Notes: a model not told the origin generated them from the letters alone. Numbered from the stretch's first letter, positions 52,749 to 62,076 are shown. The stretch is DNA of 64,000 nt from Clostridia bacterium (GCA_017625095.1 JAGALQ010000024.1:248001-312000), one strand, 5' to 3'. Program-made: numbers and translations.

Positions 52749-53498
52749 TTATTTACCAAATCCCATTTCCCAACCTATTTTAAATCCAAGTGTATATGAA
52801 CTAATAAAAAATCTGAAAAGTGAAAACATCATAGTTAATGGTTGAAACATTTTAACGAAGAAATCTGCCTGGTCAGGATCAACATATCCGCATTCGCATT
52901 TGCCATTTTCATCAAATGTGTGCAATTCTACAACTTCTGAGTAACATTCAGTGCACCAATACATATGACCATCACTGATGAACCCATACGCATCCGGTGT
53001 ATGAGTATGCGCACCATAGCCACAAGCGCATATACCATTTTCATCCATTTCATGTTTTTCGGTAATTGTAGCACCACAATATTTACAGATATATGTGTGA
53101 TAACCGTCGAAATTAATTACAGAATAAATTCTTGCAACGTGTTCATGGTCAACATATCCGCAAACGCATTCGTTGTTTTCATCCAATATATGATTTTCAT
53201 TAATTGTTAATTTGCACACTGTACAAGTAAACGAGTGAACAGTATCGGTATATATGGGGTATGTTGTTGCCTGATGCTCATGTTCAAAATAACCACAATC
53301 ACATTCGCCGTTCTCGTCAATATCGTGATATTCAGTAACAACTTCGCTACAATACTTGCAAATATACGAATGGGTATATTCTGTTTTCAGAAGATCAGGA
53401 TAATTGCCGGGCTTATGAGTATGCTCTGCACTTGCAAGAACAGAAGCTGATGACATTACGAAGGTTACAGCAAGAATAAATGCCAGTATTTTTTTCAC
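52749..53498 (-). CDS. Secreted protein with four Cys/His-rich tandem repeats
   Basis: 249 residues starting at a GTG preceded by AAGGAGAA. A signal peptide (MKKILAFILAVTFVMSSASV) is followed by four units of about 46 residues (about 26-70, 71-116, 117-163, 164-209). Each has H-x-H near its start, a C-x2-C pair (CKYC, CTVC, CKYC, CTEC), a conserved His, and D-E-N-x-x-C-x-C-G-Y at its end, suggesting one metal site or disulfide set per unit. A 40-residue Phe-rich hydrophobic tail closes the protein (FFVKMFQPLTMMFSLFRFF). Similar Cys-Gly modules occur in surface proteins of gut Firmicutes; function unknown. Confidence 0.72.
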   Translation of the reverse strand: MKKILAFILAVTFVMSSASVLASAEHTHKPGNYPDLLKTEYTHSYICKYCSEVVTEYHDIDENGECDCGYFEHEHQATTYPIYTDTVHSFTCTVCKLTINENHILDENNECVCGYVDHEHVARIYSVINFDGYHTYICKYCGATITEKHEMDENGICACGYGAHTHTPDAYGFISDGHMYWCTECYSEVVELHTFDENGKCECGYVDPDQADFFVKMFQPLTMMFSLFRFFISSYTLGFKIGWEMGFGK

Positions 53499-53581
53499 AA
53501 TAAGTTCTCCTTAAAAGTTTATTCCATAAACTCTTTTTACTCTAATTATAGTTTATCCGGTCACATAACGAATTAAATTAA

Positions 53582-55117
53582 TTATGCAAAAAGCTTCATA
53601 ATTCCGCCGATGAGTGCTGCAAGAGCATCAAGGGGAAGAACACCGAGAAGGAATCTTACGGGTGTGTCGCAGATTGCGCTTGCGATGATGCCCCAATCGA
53701 AGAAGAAGGGTCTCTCCTGTGCTTCGGGTGCACCGTCATACTCAAGAGCAAATGCCTGTGTATACACTACACCGCCCACGCCGTATGCTTCCGCGCGGAC
53801 ATAGCTGCCGATTTCTTCTGAGTAATCGTCAAGGTCGATTGTATCACCGACGTGAATAACCTTGCCGTCAGCAATCCAGTGAATAACGAGTGCGTTATCT
53901 GCCTTGAGTGCGATTGTATCCTCAGCTTCATCAACTGTTACGTTTGTGAAAAGAGGTCTTGCAGAGCCTTCGGGAGCTTCGTACTTCTGACCGCTGTCGC
54001 CCTCTGCCATTTCAATCTCACTCTGTGCGATAATAGCGTCAAGCTGAGTTGCAAGTGCTGCAGCCTCTGCAGTGCCGAGTGCCTTGAGCTCTTTGCTGAG
54101 ATTTACAAGCTCATCGAAATTACCGACATACTTGCTTGCAGCGAAGAATGCACCTTCCTGCATATTCTTCTTGAGGTTTTCTGATGTATTCTCAGCCATA
54201 TAATGCATTGTATAACCCGAATCAACGATATCAAGGTTATGGGCATCAGATGTTGCAATTGCAAAAACGTTTCTGCCGTGAGGGATAAGATCAACAAGCA
54301 TAATATCCCAGAGCTTTCTGTCAAAACGTGTTCTGCTGTCGCCCTTGCTGTTGATGTCTATACCTATACAGCTCTTATACTTGAGAAGAAGGTTTTCAAA
54401 CTTATTGATCTTATAGTTATATGAGAAGTCATCCTTGTTGTATGCATCTGCAGTGTAAACTTCGTCACGTGCGTTGGTATACTCACCGGGGTGATTGATA
54501 ACGGAAAGACCGCCGAGAGAATCAATTTTGCTGATTACCGACTCGTATTCGCTTGTGCCGCCTACTCTGCCGTTGCCGTAATCAACAAACCATGTGTTGA
54601 CGTGTGCATTGTTGAAGGATGTACCGTTCTGCTCATTGCCGAAAGGAACGGAAAGCATTGCCTGTCCGCCGTCCTGTGCATAAAACTCATCACCTGCAGC
54701 AGACTTTGTTACCGTATAAGCCTTGCCGTTTGCGGCAGTGCCTTCAGTAGAGAGGACTTCGCCGCCGATAACACCGTTCTTGACAACGCCGAGAACCTTC
54801 ATAGCGGGAACGTAGTCGTGAGTAAGGTAGCCGTATGAAACGGTGCTGTGGTCGGTTCTTGCATAAATATCAAAACCGAGTTCATAATGACGCTCTGTCA
54901 TCTGAGGAAGTGAATCGTGACCGTCACTGAAAGTTGTGTGGCTGTGAAGATCTGCTTTATATGCCTTATATGTGTCAAAATCGACGTTGGCATAGGGATT
55001 TTTAATTTTGTAATCGACGTCGGCATCAGCAGCAGATGCGACTGCAGCAAAGCTGAAAACCATTGCTGCACTGAGAATAAGGCACAATGCCTTTTTGTAC
55101 ATTTTCTTGACTTGCAT
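53582..55117 (-). CDS. Secreted PHP-domain phosphoesterase-like protein
   Basis: 511 residues from the ATG at 55117, behind AAGGAGG. A signal peptide (CLILSAAMVFSFAAVASAA) is followed by a PHP barrel: DLHSHTTFSDGHDSLPQM near 56-73 and ARTDHSTVSY near 90 give metal-binding His and Asp residues, with VINHPGEY near 212 and ATSDAHNLD near 294. A later region (about 385-465) is beta-rich (ALVIHWIADGKVIHVGDTIDL). The C-terminus is hydrophobic (IIASAICDTPVRFLLGVLP). Secreted PHP proteins are poorly known and may hydrolyse phosphate esters outside the cell. It is not the missing histidinol-phosphatase, which should be cytoplasmic. Confidence 0.8.
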   Translation of the reverse strand: MQVKKMYKKALCLILSAAMVFSFAAVASAADADVDYKIKNPYANVDFDTYKAYKADLHSHTTFSDGHDSLPQMTERHYELGFDIYARTDHSTVSYGYLTHDYVPAMKVLGVVKNGVIGGEVLSTEGTAANGKAYTVTKSAAGDEFYAQDGGQAMLSVPFGNEQNGTSFNNAHVNTWFVDYGNGRVGGTSEYESVISKIDSLGGLSVINHPGEYTNARDEVYTADAYNKDDFSYNYKINKFENLLLKYKSCIGIDINSKGDSRTRFDRKLWDIMLVDLIPHGRNVFAIATSDAHNLDIVDSGYTMHYMAENTSENLKKNMQEGAFFAASKYVGNFDELVNLSKELKALGTAEAAALATQLDAIIAQSEIEMAEGDSGQKYEAPEGSARPLFTNVTVDEAEDTIALKADNALVIHWIADGKVIHVGDTIDLDDYSEEIGSYVRAEAYGVGGVVYTQAFALEYDGAPEAQERPFFFDWGIIASAICDTPVRFLLGVLPLDALAALIGGIMKLFA

Positions 55118-55225
55118 CAAAATATCCTCCTTAGAATATTTCTAAAATAACAAGTGTATATTAGCATATTTTTCAAAATCAGTCAACAAAACAATTATAA
55201 ACTATGAAAGTTTAACAAGAAAAAA

Positions 55226-55921
55226 TTATGCTTGTTCTGCGGAATATTTTTCTGCAACCTCAATTAAAAACTTATAAATCGGTGCAAAAGACTCATAAAT
55301 CGGTCTGATTTTTTCTATAAAATCTGCATTTTCAAGCTCATTGAGATTCGGGAAGCGGAACAAAAAGCAAAAGCTCTTGCAGTTATAATACGGCTCAAGC
55401 ACAGGCATCGGGCAGCCTTTCTTTGCACGCTTATAGAAATCGCCGCTGAACACCGCACCGTTTCTTTCCGCGATGATAACAGCATCGTAAAAATCGTCTG
55501 GACGGGCAGCAATTTCCTGCCTGAAAATCTCCATCATTCTCGGAGGAGCATAATAAGTGCCTACACCGCCTGAATAGCCGTTCTGAGCAACTTCAAACCA
55601 CATACACGGAAAATGCGGCAACGCGTGCTTATCGCGGGTAAACATCGTCCACAGATTCTCGCGGTACATGTGCTTATCCTTTGTATAGCGTGTATCTCGT
55701 CTGACGCGTGAGACCATTTTCTGCGGAACAATCGGAATATCTTCGTCAATTTCTATAATGGTATCAGAAAGAGCACATATAATCTGCTGAAGAGGAATAG
55801 TTATACCCTCTTTAATTCTTTTCTTATTTTCTTCATAAAAATCTCTGCTGTTGCGGAAACGGTTTTCGCTCAGAAGTATAAGAATCTCAGGCTTTATTCC
55901 GTCATATCTGTAAGTACTCAT
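55226..55921 (-). CDS. DUF2461-family protein
   Basis: 231 residues. The family pattern is clear: NRFRNSRDFYEENKKRIKEG, SRVRRDTRYTKDKHMYRENLWTMF, WFEVAQNGYSGGVGTYYAPP and the C-terminal LYYN-like FLFRFPNLNE. The biochemical function of DUF2461 is unknown. It overlaps the methionine gamma-lyase-family gene by four bases and is the last gene of that operon. Confidence 0.88.
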   Translation of the reverse strand: MSTYRYDGIKPEILILLSENRFRNSRDFYEENKKRIKEGITIPLQQIICALSDTIIEIDEDIPIVPQKMVSRVRRDTRYTKDKHMYRENLWTMFTRDKHALPHFPCMWFEVAQNGYSGGVGTYYAPPRMMEIFRQEIAARPDDFYDAVIIAERNGAVFSGDFYKRAKKGCPMPVLEPYYNCKSFCFLFRFPNLNELENADFIEKIRPIYESFAPIYKFLIEVAEKYSAEQA

Positions 55922-57180
55922 TTAAGAAGTCCCCTCTTGAAGATTTCTTGTGCGGCAAGCATAATGCCGACTTTGCCGCTGTCAAAATTGAGTGAGCCCT
56001 GCATCCATACGGCAAAAGGCTCACGCAGAGGAGCATCGGACGAAAGCTCGATTGATGAACCGCCCGTAAACGCACCCGCTGACATAATAACCTGATTGTC
56101 ATAGCCGGGCATATCCCAAGGCTCAGGACAGACGTTTGAATCAATCGGGGCACCCTTTTGCATACCCTGGCAGAAGGCAATAAGCGTTTCACTGTTGCAG
56201 AGCTTGAGTGCCTGAATAATATCAACACGCTTTTCACTGCTGTGCGGTGTTGTTTCGTAGCCGAGCTGTTCAAACAGAGAAGCGGCAAAAACAGCTGTTT
56301 TGAGCGCTTCGCCAACAATATGCGGTGCGTTGAAAAGACCCATAAACAGTCCTCTCGTCTGACCGAGTGAGGGACCAACCTCTCTGCCAAGACCGGGTGT
56401 AGTCATACGGTAGGAGCATTTTTCAACTAGGTCTGCACGACCTGCAATATATCCGCCGCATTTTGCAATACCGCCGCCGGGGTTTTTGATAAGCGAGCCT
56501 GCAATGATATCAGCACCGTGTGAAACAGGCTCTGTACGCTCAACGAACTCACCGTAGCAGTTATCAACCATAATAACGGCATCGCTCTTGTTGCGGACAA
56601 TTTTTGCGATTTTTTCAATATCCTCAACACCAAGACTCGGACGCAGAGAATAACCTCTTGAGCGCTGGATATATACCATTGCGACCTTTTCTTCAAGAGC
56701 TTTTTCAATGCCATCAAGGTCAACAGTGCCGTCAGGCAGCAAATCAACCTGCTTGTATGTAACACCGAAATCCTTGAGTGAGCCCATACCGCTGCCCTTG
56801 ATACCGATTACGGAATGAATCGTATCATAAGGCGTGCCTGTGACGCAAAGCATTGTATCGCCCGGACGGAGCAAGCCGAAAAGAGCAACACCGAGCGTAT
56901 GCGTACCGCAGGTAAGGCTGTGGCGAATAAGAGAATCCTCCGCCCCGACACAGTCAGCAAGCACACTGTCAAGAACATCACGGCCTCTGTCGCCGTAACC
57001 GTAACCCGTAGACTCGGTAAAATGGCTCTCCGTTACGCTGTTTTTTATAAATGCGGCAAGCACCTTTTCCTGGTTATATGCACGGATTTCGTCAATTCGC
57101 GCAAAGGAAGCGGACGCAGCTTCAAGAGCCTTCTCACCTGCTGCCGCAATTGTACTGTCAATATTAAAAAAACTGTTCAT
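55918..57180 (-). CDS. Methionine gamma-lyase-family PLP protein (YnbB/aluminium-resistance type)
   Basis: 420 residues of the fold-type I PLP family once labelled aluminium resistance protein. Landmarks: TGYGYGDRGRDVLDSVLADCVGAEDSL, SLTCGTHTLGVALFGLLRPGD, IQRSRGYSLRPSL, VMVDNCYGEFVE, the PLP lysine in AGSLIKNPGGGIAKCGGYIAG near 232, and a C-terminal GGSSIELSSDAPLREP. Related proteins act on sulfur amino acids, but the substrate here is unproven. AAGGAT precedes the ATG. It overlaps the DUF2461 gene downstream. Confidence 0.88.
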   Translation of the reverse strand: MNSFFNIDSTIAAAGEKALEAASASFARIDEIRAYNQEKVLAAFIKNSVTESHFTESTGYGYGDRGRDVLDSVLADCVGAEDSLIRHSLTCGTHTLGVALFGLLRPGDTMLCVTGTPYDTIHSVIGIKGSGMGSLKDFGVTYKQVDLLPDGTVDLDGIEKALEEKVAMVYIQRSRGYSLRPSLGVEDIEKIAKIVRNKSDAVIMVDNCYGEFVERTEPVSHGADIIAGSLIKNPGGGIAKCGGYIAGRADLVEKCSYRMTTPGLGREVGPSLGQTRGLFMGLFNAPHIVGEALKTAVFAASLFEQLGYETTPHSSEKRVDIIQALKLCNSETLIAFCQGMQKGAPIDSNVCPEPWDMPGYDNQVIMSAGAFTGGSSIELSSDAPLREPFAVWMQGSLNFDSGKVGIMLAAQEIFKRGLLK

Positions 57181-57193
57181 TATTCAAAAATCC

Positions 57194-57916
57194 TTATCTG
57201 TTTTTAATCTCTGCCCAAACATCCACGCACTTATAACCCATACGCTCATAGAATGAATTGAGCGCAGGAAGACAGCGCAGATAGACCGTATAACCGCCGA
57301 ATGAATTGACAAGGCTTGTCGCTAATCCCTGACCGCGGTATTCCTTATCCGTAGCAACCGCACCGAGCACAGCCTTATCACCCGCAATATGCAGAAGCGA
57401 GGCTGTCGCAACAATTTTGCCCTCCTTACGGATAACGCGCATATCTGCAGTGCCGCAATTGATTCTGCGGCAGATATCCGTAAACCACGGGTCAAACTCG
57501 CCTTTTATATCAAGGAGCTTATATACTTCTTCATAATCAGATGCTGTTTCGGGCTTTTCGTAAGCATCGTTCTGCGAATCAGTCTTCTCCTTGCGAAGCA
57601 CCTGACCGCAGCCGCAGGCAAACATTTCAAGGCTTACAACATCCCTTGCCTGACAGAGAATGTTGTTATAACCGAGCGCATCAAGAAACTCTCTCAGCTC
57701 TTCAAAATCAGCCTTGAGGGTTGTGGAGATTACAACCTCGCCCTCATAGCTGCAAACAGCAGCCGTCATATAATCGCCCGTAATCTGAAGCCAGTAGCGG
57801 CAGATATCCATCTCGGGCGGATATGCCTTAAGCATTGACAATATATTTATGCCGAAGCTGTCCTCGCAGAATTCCTCGAGAAGCTCAGCTTCTTCCTTAT
57901 TTTCTATCAGTTTAAG
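57194..57916 (-). CDS. GNAT-family N-acetyltransferase
   Basis: 240 residues from the ATG at 57916, behind AGAGGAA. The C-terminal half carries the GNAT core: IVATASLLHIAGDKAVLGAVATDKEYRGQGLATSLVNS, with the acetyl-CoA loop YRGQGLAT near 195, and FYERMGYKCVD. The N-terminal half is a GNAT-like but divergent module. The start codon overlaps the upstream M42 stop by three to five bases. Substrate unknown; the neighbouring peptidases suggest a role with peptides or amino acids. Confidence 0.85.
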   Translation of the reverse strand, partial: LKLIENKEEAELLEEFCEDSFGINILSMLKAYPPEMDICRYWLQITGDYMTAAVCSYEGEVVISTTLKADFEELREFLDALGYNNILCQARDVVSLEMFACGCGQVLRKEKTDSQNDAYEKPETASDYEEVYKLLDIKGEFDPWFTDICRRINCGTADMRVIRKEGKIVATASLLHIAGDKAVLGAVATDKEYRGQGLATSLVNSFGGYTVYLRCLPALNSFYERMGYKCVDVWAEIKNR

Positions 57917-58928
57917 CATTTGCAAATTCCTCTGAAATATATTTGACCGCAAGCTTCATCTGCTCAATATCATCTTTGCTGATTACGCAGGATGCAGAAT
58001 GAAGATAACGTGTTGCAAAGGACACGGTAAGAGTCTTTACGCCGCCTCTGCTGTTTGAGATAGCTCTTGCATCATTGCCGCCGGCAACAACGGTTTTTGT
58101 CTGCATTTTAAAGCCTTTTTCGGCAGAAAGTCTGCCTGCAAGCTTATAAAGCTGAGTGTTATATACGCTCGCGCCGTCCATAAACGGAATAACTGCGCCT
58201 TCGCCGAGCTTGCATACCTCTTTCTCACCGCTGACACCCGAAATATCCGCAGCAGTTGTCGTTTCGATAACAACAGCATAATCAGGTGCAACGGTAAAAG
58301 CGGCAGCTGATGCACCGCGGCAGCCGACCTCTTCCTGCACGGTAAATGCAAACCACGTGTCATATTCAACACCGCCGATAATCATATCGAGCATAAGCGC
58401 ACAGCCTGCTCTGTCATCAAGTGCCTTGCCTTTGAGTAATGAACCGAATTCAACACATTCACTCTCAAAAACAATCTTGTCGCCGAGCGACACAACACCG
58501 TCGAGGTCTTCTTTTTTATCAGCACCGACATCAATATAAAGCGAGTTTTTTTCCGGCATTTTGAGTTCATCGTCACCTCTGCGAAGATGAATCGGCACAA
58601 CACCGATAACACCCGTAATCTCATTTTCGCCAACCTTAACACGCTTGCCGAGAAGAGCAGAAACTTCAATGCCGCCGACATTGCTGAATTTTATAAGACC
58701 GTCATCGGTGATATAGGTTACAATCATACCGACCTCATCCATATGAGCAGCCAGCATAACCTTATTTTTTGCCGTTTTTTTACCCTTGGCAAAAACGATG
58801 AGGTTACCCATTACATCAACAGAGTATTCTGCCGATTCGGGAAGCTTTGAGATAATATAATCTCTGACCTTTTCTTCTCTGCCGGAAGTTCCGCCGATAA
58901 GGCTGAGTTCTTTAATCATATCAAGCAT
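57912..58928 (-). CDS. M42-family aminopeptidase (first of tandem pair)
   Basis: 338 residues from the ATG at 58928, behind GGGAGGGTG; the frame is open upstream within the neighbour. Metal ligands: His and Asp in MLAAHMDEVGM near 68-70, Asp in GKALDDRAGC near 176, catalytic Glu pair in TVQEEVGCRGA near 208, Glu in VVIETTTAAD and His in YLHSASCVI near 313. M42 enzymes form self-compartmentalised dodecamers that trim peptides in the cytoplasm. It overlaps the second M42 gene by eight bases. Confidence 0.92.
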   Translation of the reverse strand: MLDMIKELSLIGGTSGREEKVRDYIISKLPESAEYSVDVMGNLIVFAKGKKTAKNKVMLAAHMDEVGMIVTYITDDGLIKFSNVGGIEVSALLGKRVKVGENEITGVIGVVPIHLRRGDDELKMPEKNSLYIDVGADKKEDLDGVVSLGDKIVFESECVEFGSLLKGKALDDRAGCALMLDMIIGGVEYDTWFAFTVQEEVGCRGASAAAFTVAPDYAVVIETTTAADISGVSGEKEVCKLGEGAVIPFMDGASVYNTQLYKLAGRLSAEKGFKMQTKTVVAGGNDARAISNSRGGVKTLTVSFATRYLHSASCVISKDDIEQMKLAVKYISEEFANA

Positions 58929-59937
58929 TTTTTGCACCCTCCCTGCTGAGAATATAAGCAGCCATAAGCTGTGCCGTGCTCTCAATATCATCAAGATCTA
59001 TAACCTCAACAGCAGTGTGCATATTACGCTGAGGAATTGAGAGAAGAGCTGTCTTTTTACCGCCTGCGGAAACCGCAATATCATCGGCATTGGTACCTGT
59101 GCGTGAGCCCATAACCTCAACCTGATATTTTATAGAGTTTGCTTTTGCAAGCTCTTCAAGTTTACGCGACATATCAAAATTAAGTGACGGTGCATAACCG
59201 ACAAGTGTGCCCTCACCGAGCTTTGCCCTGACGCTGTCATCTGTGCCGGGAGCTTTTGCAAAGCTGACATCGACTGCAATCGCTTCATCTGCCTGAGCAT
59301 TAAAGCCGCCTGCAACAGCACCTGCACTGCCTGTTTCCTCACAAGCAGAGAACATAACCCTGACAGGAAGACTGCTGAGCTTATCACCGAGGATTTCAAG
59401 ACAACGGAGAATTGAAGCCACACCGCAGCGGTCATCAAGTGCCGCACCGCAGACGCGTTTGCCGAGCATTTTTTCAAGATTGCCGTTCATTGTTATTCTG
59501 TCGCCGATGCTGATAACCTCTTCAGCCTGAGTCTTGGTCATACCCACATCAATTGCAATATCGCTGATTTTGCTTGCTTTTTTCTCATCACCCTTTGACA
59601 GATGAGGAGGAGTTGACGAAATAACACCGTAAACATCGCGCTTTCCGTGAATTGTCACCTCAGCAGCAGAGAGCACAATGGGGTCAATACCGCCGACACG
59701 CGCAACCTTGATAAAGCCCTTATCATCAATTGATGTGACGGCAAAACCAATACGGTCAAGATGTGCATCAAGCAGAATCTTGCTGCCCTCAACGCCTGTA
59801 TCACCGATAACATTTCCCATAGTATCGATGCTTGCAGGCATATATCTGCCAAGCATTTCAGCGGCTACAGCGGCAGCAGAGCTTTCATCACCAGATGTGC
59901 CGTTTGCATGACAAAGAGAACAAAGAATATCAAACAT
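58921..59937 (-). CDS. M42-family aminopeptidase (second of tandem pair)
   Basis: 338 residues from the ATG at 59937; a TTG two codons earlier, closer to GAGGTG, is an alternative. Metal and catalytic residues are complete: LLDAHLDRIGF, CGAALDDRCGV, FSACEETGSAGA, AIAVDVSFAKAPG and NMHTAVEVI. It is a diverged paralog of the next gene and likely prefers different peptides or forms a mixed complex with it. It follows a galK terminator and heads the peptidase operon. Confidence 0.92.
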   Translation of the reverse strand: MFDILCSLCHANGTSGDESSAAAVAAEMLGRYMPASIDTMGNVIGDTGVEGSKILLDAHLDRIGFAVTSIDDKGFIKVARVGGIDPIVLSAAEVTIHGKRDVYGVISSTPPHLSKGDEKKASKISDIAIDVGMTKTQAEEVISIGDRITMNGNLEKMLGKRVCGAALDDRCGVASILRCLEILGDKLSSLPVRVMFSACEETGSAGAVAGGFNAQADEAIAVDVSFAKAPGTDDSVRAKLGEGTLVGYAPSLNFDMSRKLEELAKANSIKYQVEVMGSRTGTNADDIAVSAGGKKTALLSIPQRNMHTAVEVIDLDDIESTAQLMAAYILSREGAKNA

Positions 59938-59965
59938 TTCCAATTTATTCACCTCAAACAAAAAC

Positions 59966-59990
59966 CAAAAGGGCGGTCAACCGCCCTGTT
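59966..59990 (-). terminator. Terminator after galK
   Basis: Stem GGGCGG/CCGCCC (59971-59976, 59981-59986), followed on the minus strand by TTTTGGTTTTT. Confidence 0.85.
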
Positions 59991-59995
59991 TGAAT

Positions 59996-61273
59996 TTATA
60001 TTACGTTTATGCCGCCAACAGGTCTGATAGAGAGAACATAGCAGTTGCCCTCACCAAACACAAGCTCCATACGACGCTTGAAATCAGCAAGCATATCAAT
60101 CGGGACAAAAGCCTGAATCGTGCCTGCAAAACCGCCGCCGTGAACACGCCATGCACCCTTGCCGTCAAGCAGCTCTTCACAAAGGCAAAGGCCGAGCGAA
60201 ACGGGCTGTGAGATGGGGTCTTTAACGGAGAAAACATTCTGATTGTACATATATGATGACTGACCGCTCTTGATAACGAGCTTTTTAAACTCGCCGAACT
60301 CTTTATTTTCAAGAGCTTTTACTTCCTTATCGACACGGTCATTCTCGCTGAAGAAATGCTTTGCTCTGAGAATTGCTCTGTCACCTACAGCGCCGCGTAT
60401 AAGGTCGATTGAGTTGAGGAACTGTGCCTGATCAGCATCGCGCAGGAAACCGTGGCCAAGACGCTGTGCTACAGATATCATTTCATTTTTAACGGCTGCA
60501 TATTCATCGGTAAGGTCAGAATGGCTGCCGCCTGTGTTTACAATGCAAAGAGCGTGTGCGCAAGACTCAAACTCAAACTTGACGGGTTTGATAACAGGTG
60601 TTGAAGGATCGTTGAAATCCATAAATACAAAACCGCCGACAGAGCAGGTCATCTGATCAAGCAGGCCGCAGGGTTTGCCGAAGAACTCGTTTTCAGCATA
60701 CTGGGCAATCTGAGCAATCTCAACAGGTGTAACCTTGCCGTCGTTATAAAGGTAGTTGAGAATTGTACCGACAAGAACCTCGAAAGATGCGGATGAAGAA
60801 AGACCTGAACCGGAAACGACATCGTTCGCTGTTGCCGCATCAAAGCCGCCGATTTCATAGCCTCTTTCAACAAAGCCTGCACAAACACCGCGGATGAGAG
60901 CCTTTGACTTTGAATACTCGCTCTTCTTGGGTGTTAGGTCGGTAACATCGACCATATCCATATCGTAGCCCTCTGATTTGAGGCGGATAACATCCTTGCC
61001 GTTTTTAGCAACAGCGGCAATTGCATCAAGGTTGATTGCAGCTGCAAGAACCTTGCCGTGGTTGTGGTCAGTGTGGTTGCCGCCGACTTCGCTTCTGCCC
61101 GGAGCGGAGAAAAAGCTGATTTCGTTCTGCTCGCCGAAAAGGTTTGCAAATGCATCAAGAACGCGGATATATCTGGGTTTCTGAGCTGAAGCCGAAGCAC
61201 CGTAAAGAGAAGTGAGAGCAGAATCGAACTCTACACCCTCAAGACCTTTTTTAACAACATCGTAACTGAACAT
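59996..61273 (-). CDS. galK: Galactokinase
   Basis: 425 residues of the GHMP kinase family. Motif 1 is SAPGRSEVGGNHTDHNHG, the galactokinase signature; the ATP loop is VVSGSGLSSSASFEVLVG; motif 3 is VHGGGFAGTIQAFVP. It phosphorylates D-galactose at C1 for the Leloir pathway, though no galT or galE is in the window; GHMP relatives acting on N-acetylgalactosamine are possible. AAAGGATG precedes the ATG. It follows the VTT-protein gene by seven bases. Confidence 0.92.
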   Translation of the reverse strand: MFSYDVVKKGLEGVEFDSALTSLYGASASAQKPRYIRVLDAFANLFGEQNEISFFSAPGRSEVGGNHTDHNHGKVLAAAINLDAIAAVAKNGKDVIRLKSEGYDMDMVDVTDLTPKKSEYSKSKALIRGVCAGFVERGYEIGGFDAATANDVVSGSGLSSSASFEVLVGTILNYLYNDGKVTPVEIAQIAQYAENEFFGKPCGLLDQMTCSVGGFVFMDFNDPSTPVIKPVKFEFESCAHALCIVNTGGSHSDLTDEYAAVKNEMISVAQRLGHGFLRDADQAQFLNSIDLIRGAVGDRAILRAKHFFSENDRVDKEVKALENKEFGEFKKLVIKSGQSSYMYNQNVFSVKDPISQPVSLGLCLCEELLDGKGAWRVHGGGFAGTIQAFVPIDMLADFKRRMELVFGEGNCYVLSIRPVGGINVI

Positions 61274-61280
61274 ATTTAAG

Positions 61281-62012
61281 TTACATCCTTTCGAGAGATT
61301 TTGATTTTTTATAACGGTTTATCAGTAAGTTTATGGTAAGTATTGATATACCGGAAAGTGTGAGAAGAATAATGATGGGTAAGAAGAACGGAAGCGAAAG
61401 AGGATCGAAAACATATACACCGATAAAGGTATAAGAAAAAATCTTCGGCAAAAAGCTCAGGACAGATATAAGCATATATTTGCTGAACTTAAAGCCTATC
61501 GCACCGTAAATCTGGCTGACGGGGTTTGTCGGCAGACCGGGAATTGAGCGGAGAATAAACAGGACCCACGGATTGCCGTTGCCCTGATAATCGATAAGTC
61601 GGCGGCTGAGGCTGTTTTTACGCAGAAGCTTATATGCGTTTCCTCCGCCGAAGCGTTTGCCGAACATATACCGCAGCACAAGCATAATGCTGTAACCGAT
61701 GACATTGATAATGAGAGCGGGTAACGGATCGTAAACCATACCCGAAAGCACGCATAACGCAGGAATTGTGGCAAAAGGAATAAAAGTTTTTATTGCGAAC
61801 AAAGCAAAAATAGCAAGAACAATAAGCTCGTTATAACCGATTGCCAGAACTCTGTTATCAAGCCATAAAAGCATTTCTTCATACTTTGAGTACCAGAGCT
61901 GAATCTCATCGCTCGCAGCGAAAATATAAAGCCCGACAAAAACGCCGGCAAGAATGAGCATCATAACACCGGTAAACGACATAGCCGAGCTGCGCTTAAC
62001 ATCGTTTTTCAA
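61281..62012 (-). CDS. TVP38/TMEM64 (VTT/DedA-like) membrane protein
   Basis: 243 residues starting at a TTG behind GAGGGGGAT. The VTT core is recognisable: FIPFATIPALCVLSGMVYDPLPALIIN, the G-rich loop near FGKRFGG, and FILRSIPGLPTNPVSQIYGAIG with the conserved Arg and Pro. Five to six hydrophobic helices are present. VTT proteins are thought to move or flip lipids such as undecaprenyl phosphate or phosphatidylethanolamine. It is co-transcribed with galK. Confidence 0.9.
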   Translation of the reverse strand: MKNDVKRSSAMSFTGVMMLILAGVFVGLYIFAASDEIQLWYSKYEEMLLWLDNRVLAIGYNELIVLAIFALFAIKTFIPFATIPALCVLSGMVYDPLPALIINVIGYSIMLVLRYMFGKRFGGGNAYKLLRKNSLSRRLIDYQGNGNPWVLFILRSIPGLPTNPVSQIYGAIGFKFSKYMLISVLSFLPKIFSYTFIGVYVFDPLSLPFFLPIIILLTLSGISILTINLLINRYKKSKSLERM

Positions 62013-62048
62013 TTATCCCCCTCACCTGCCTTTCTTTTGCGCACAGGA

Positions 62049-62076
62049 TTGCATTTTACAAAAATATATGTATAAT
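62049..62076 (+). promoter_or_regulatory. Candidate promoter of the hydroxyacid dehydrogenase gene
   Basis: TTGCAT (62049-62054), 16 bases, TATAAT (62071-62076), about 49 bases ahead of the start codon. Confidence 0.55.

Noticed and set aside
53582-55117. Secreted PHP protein as the missing histidinol-phosphatase
   Set aside because: It has a signal peptide and a long extra C-terminal region, whereas HisK-type enzymes are cytoplasmic and about 260-270 residues long.
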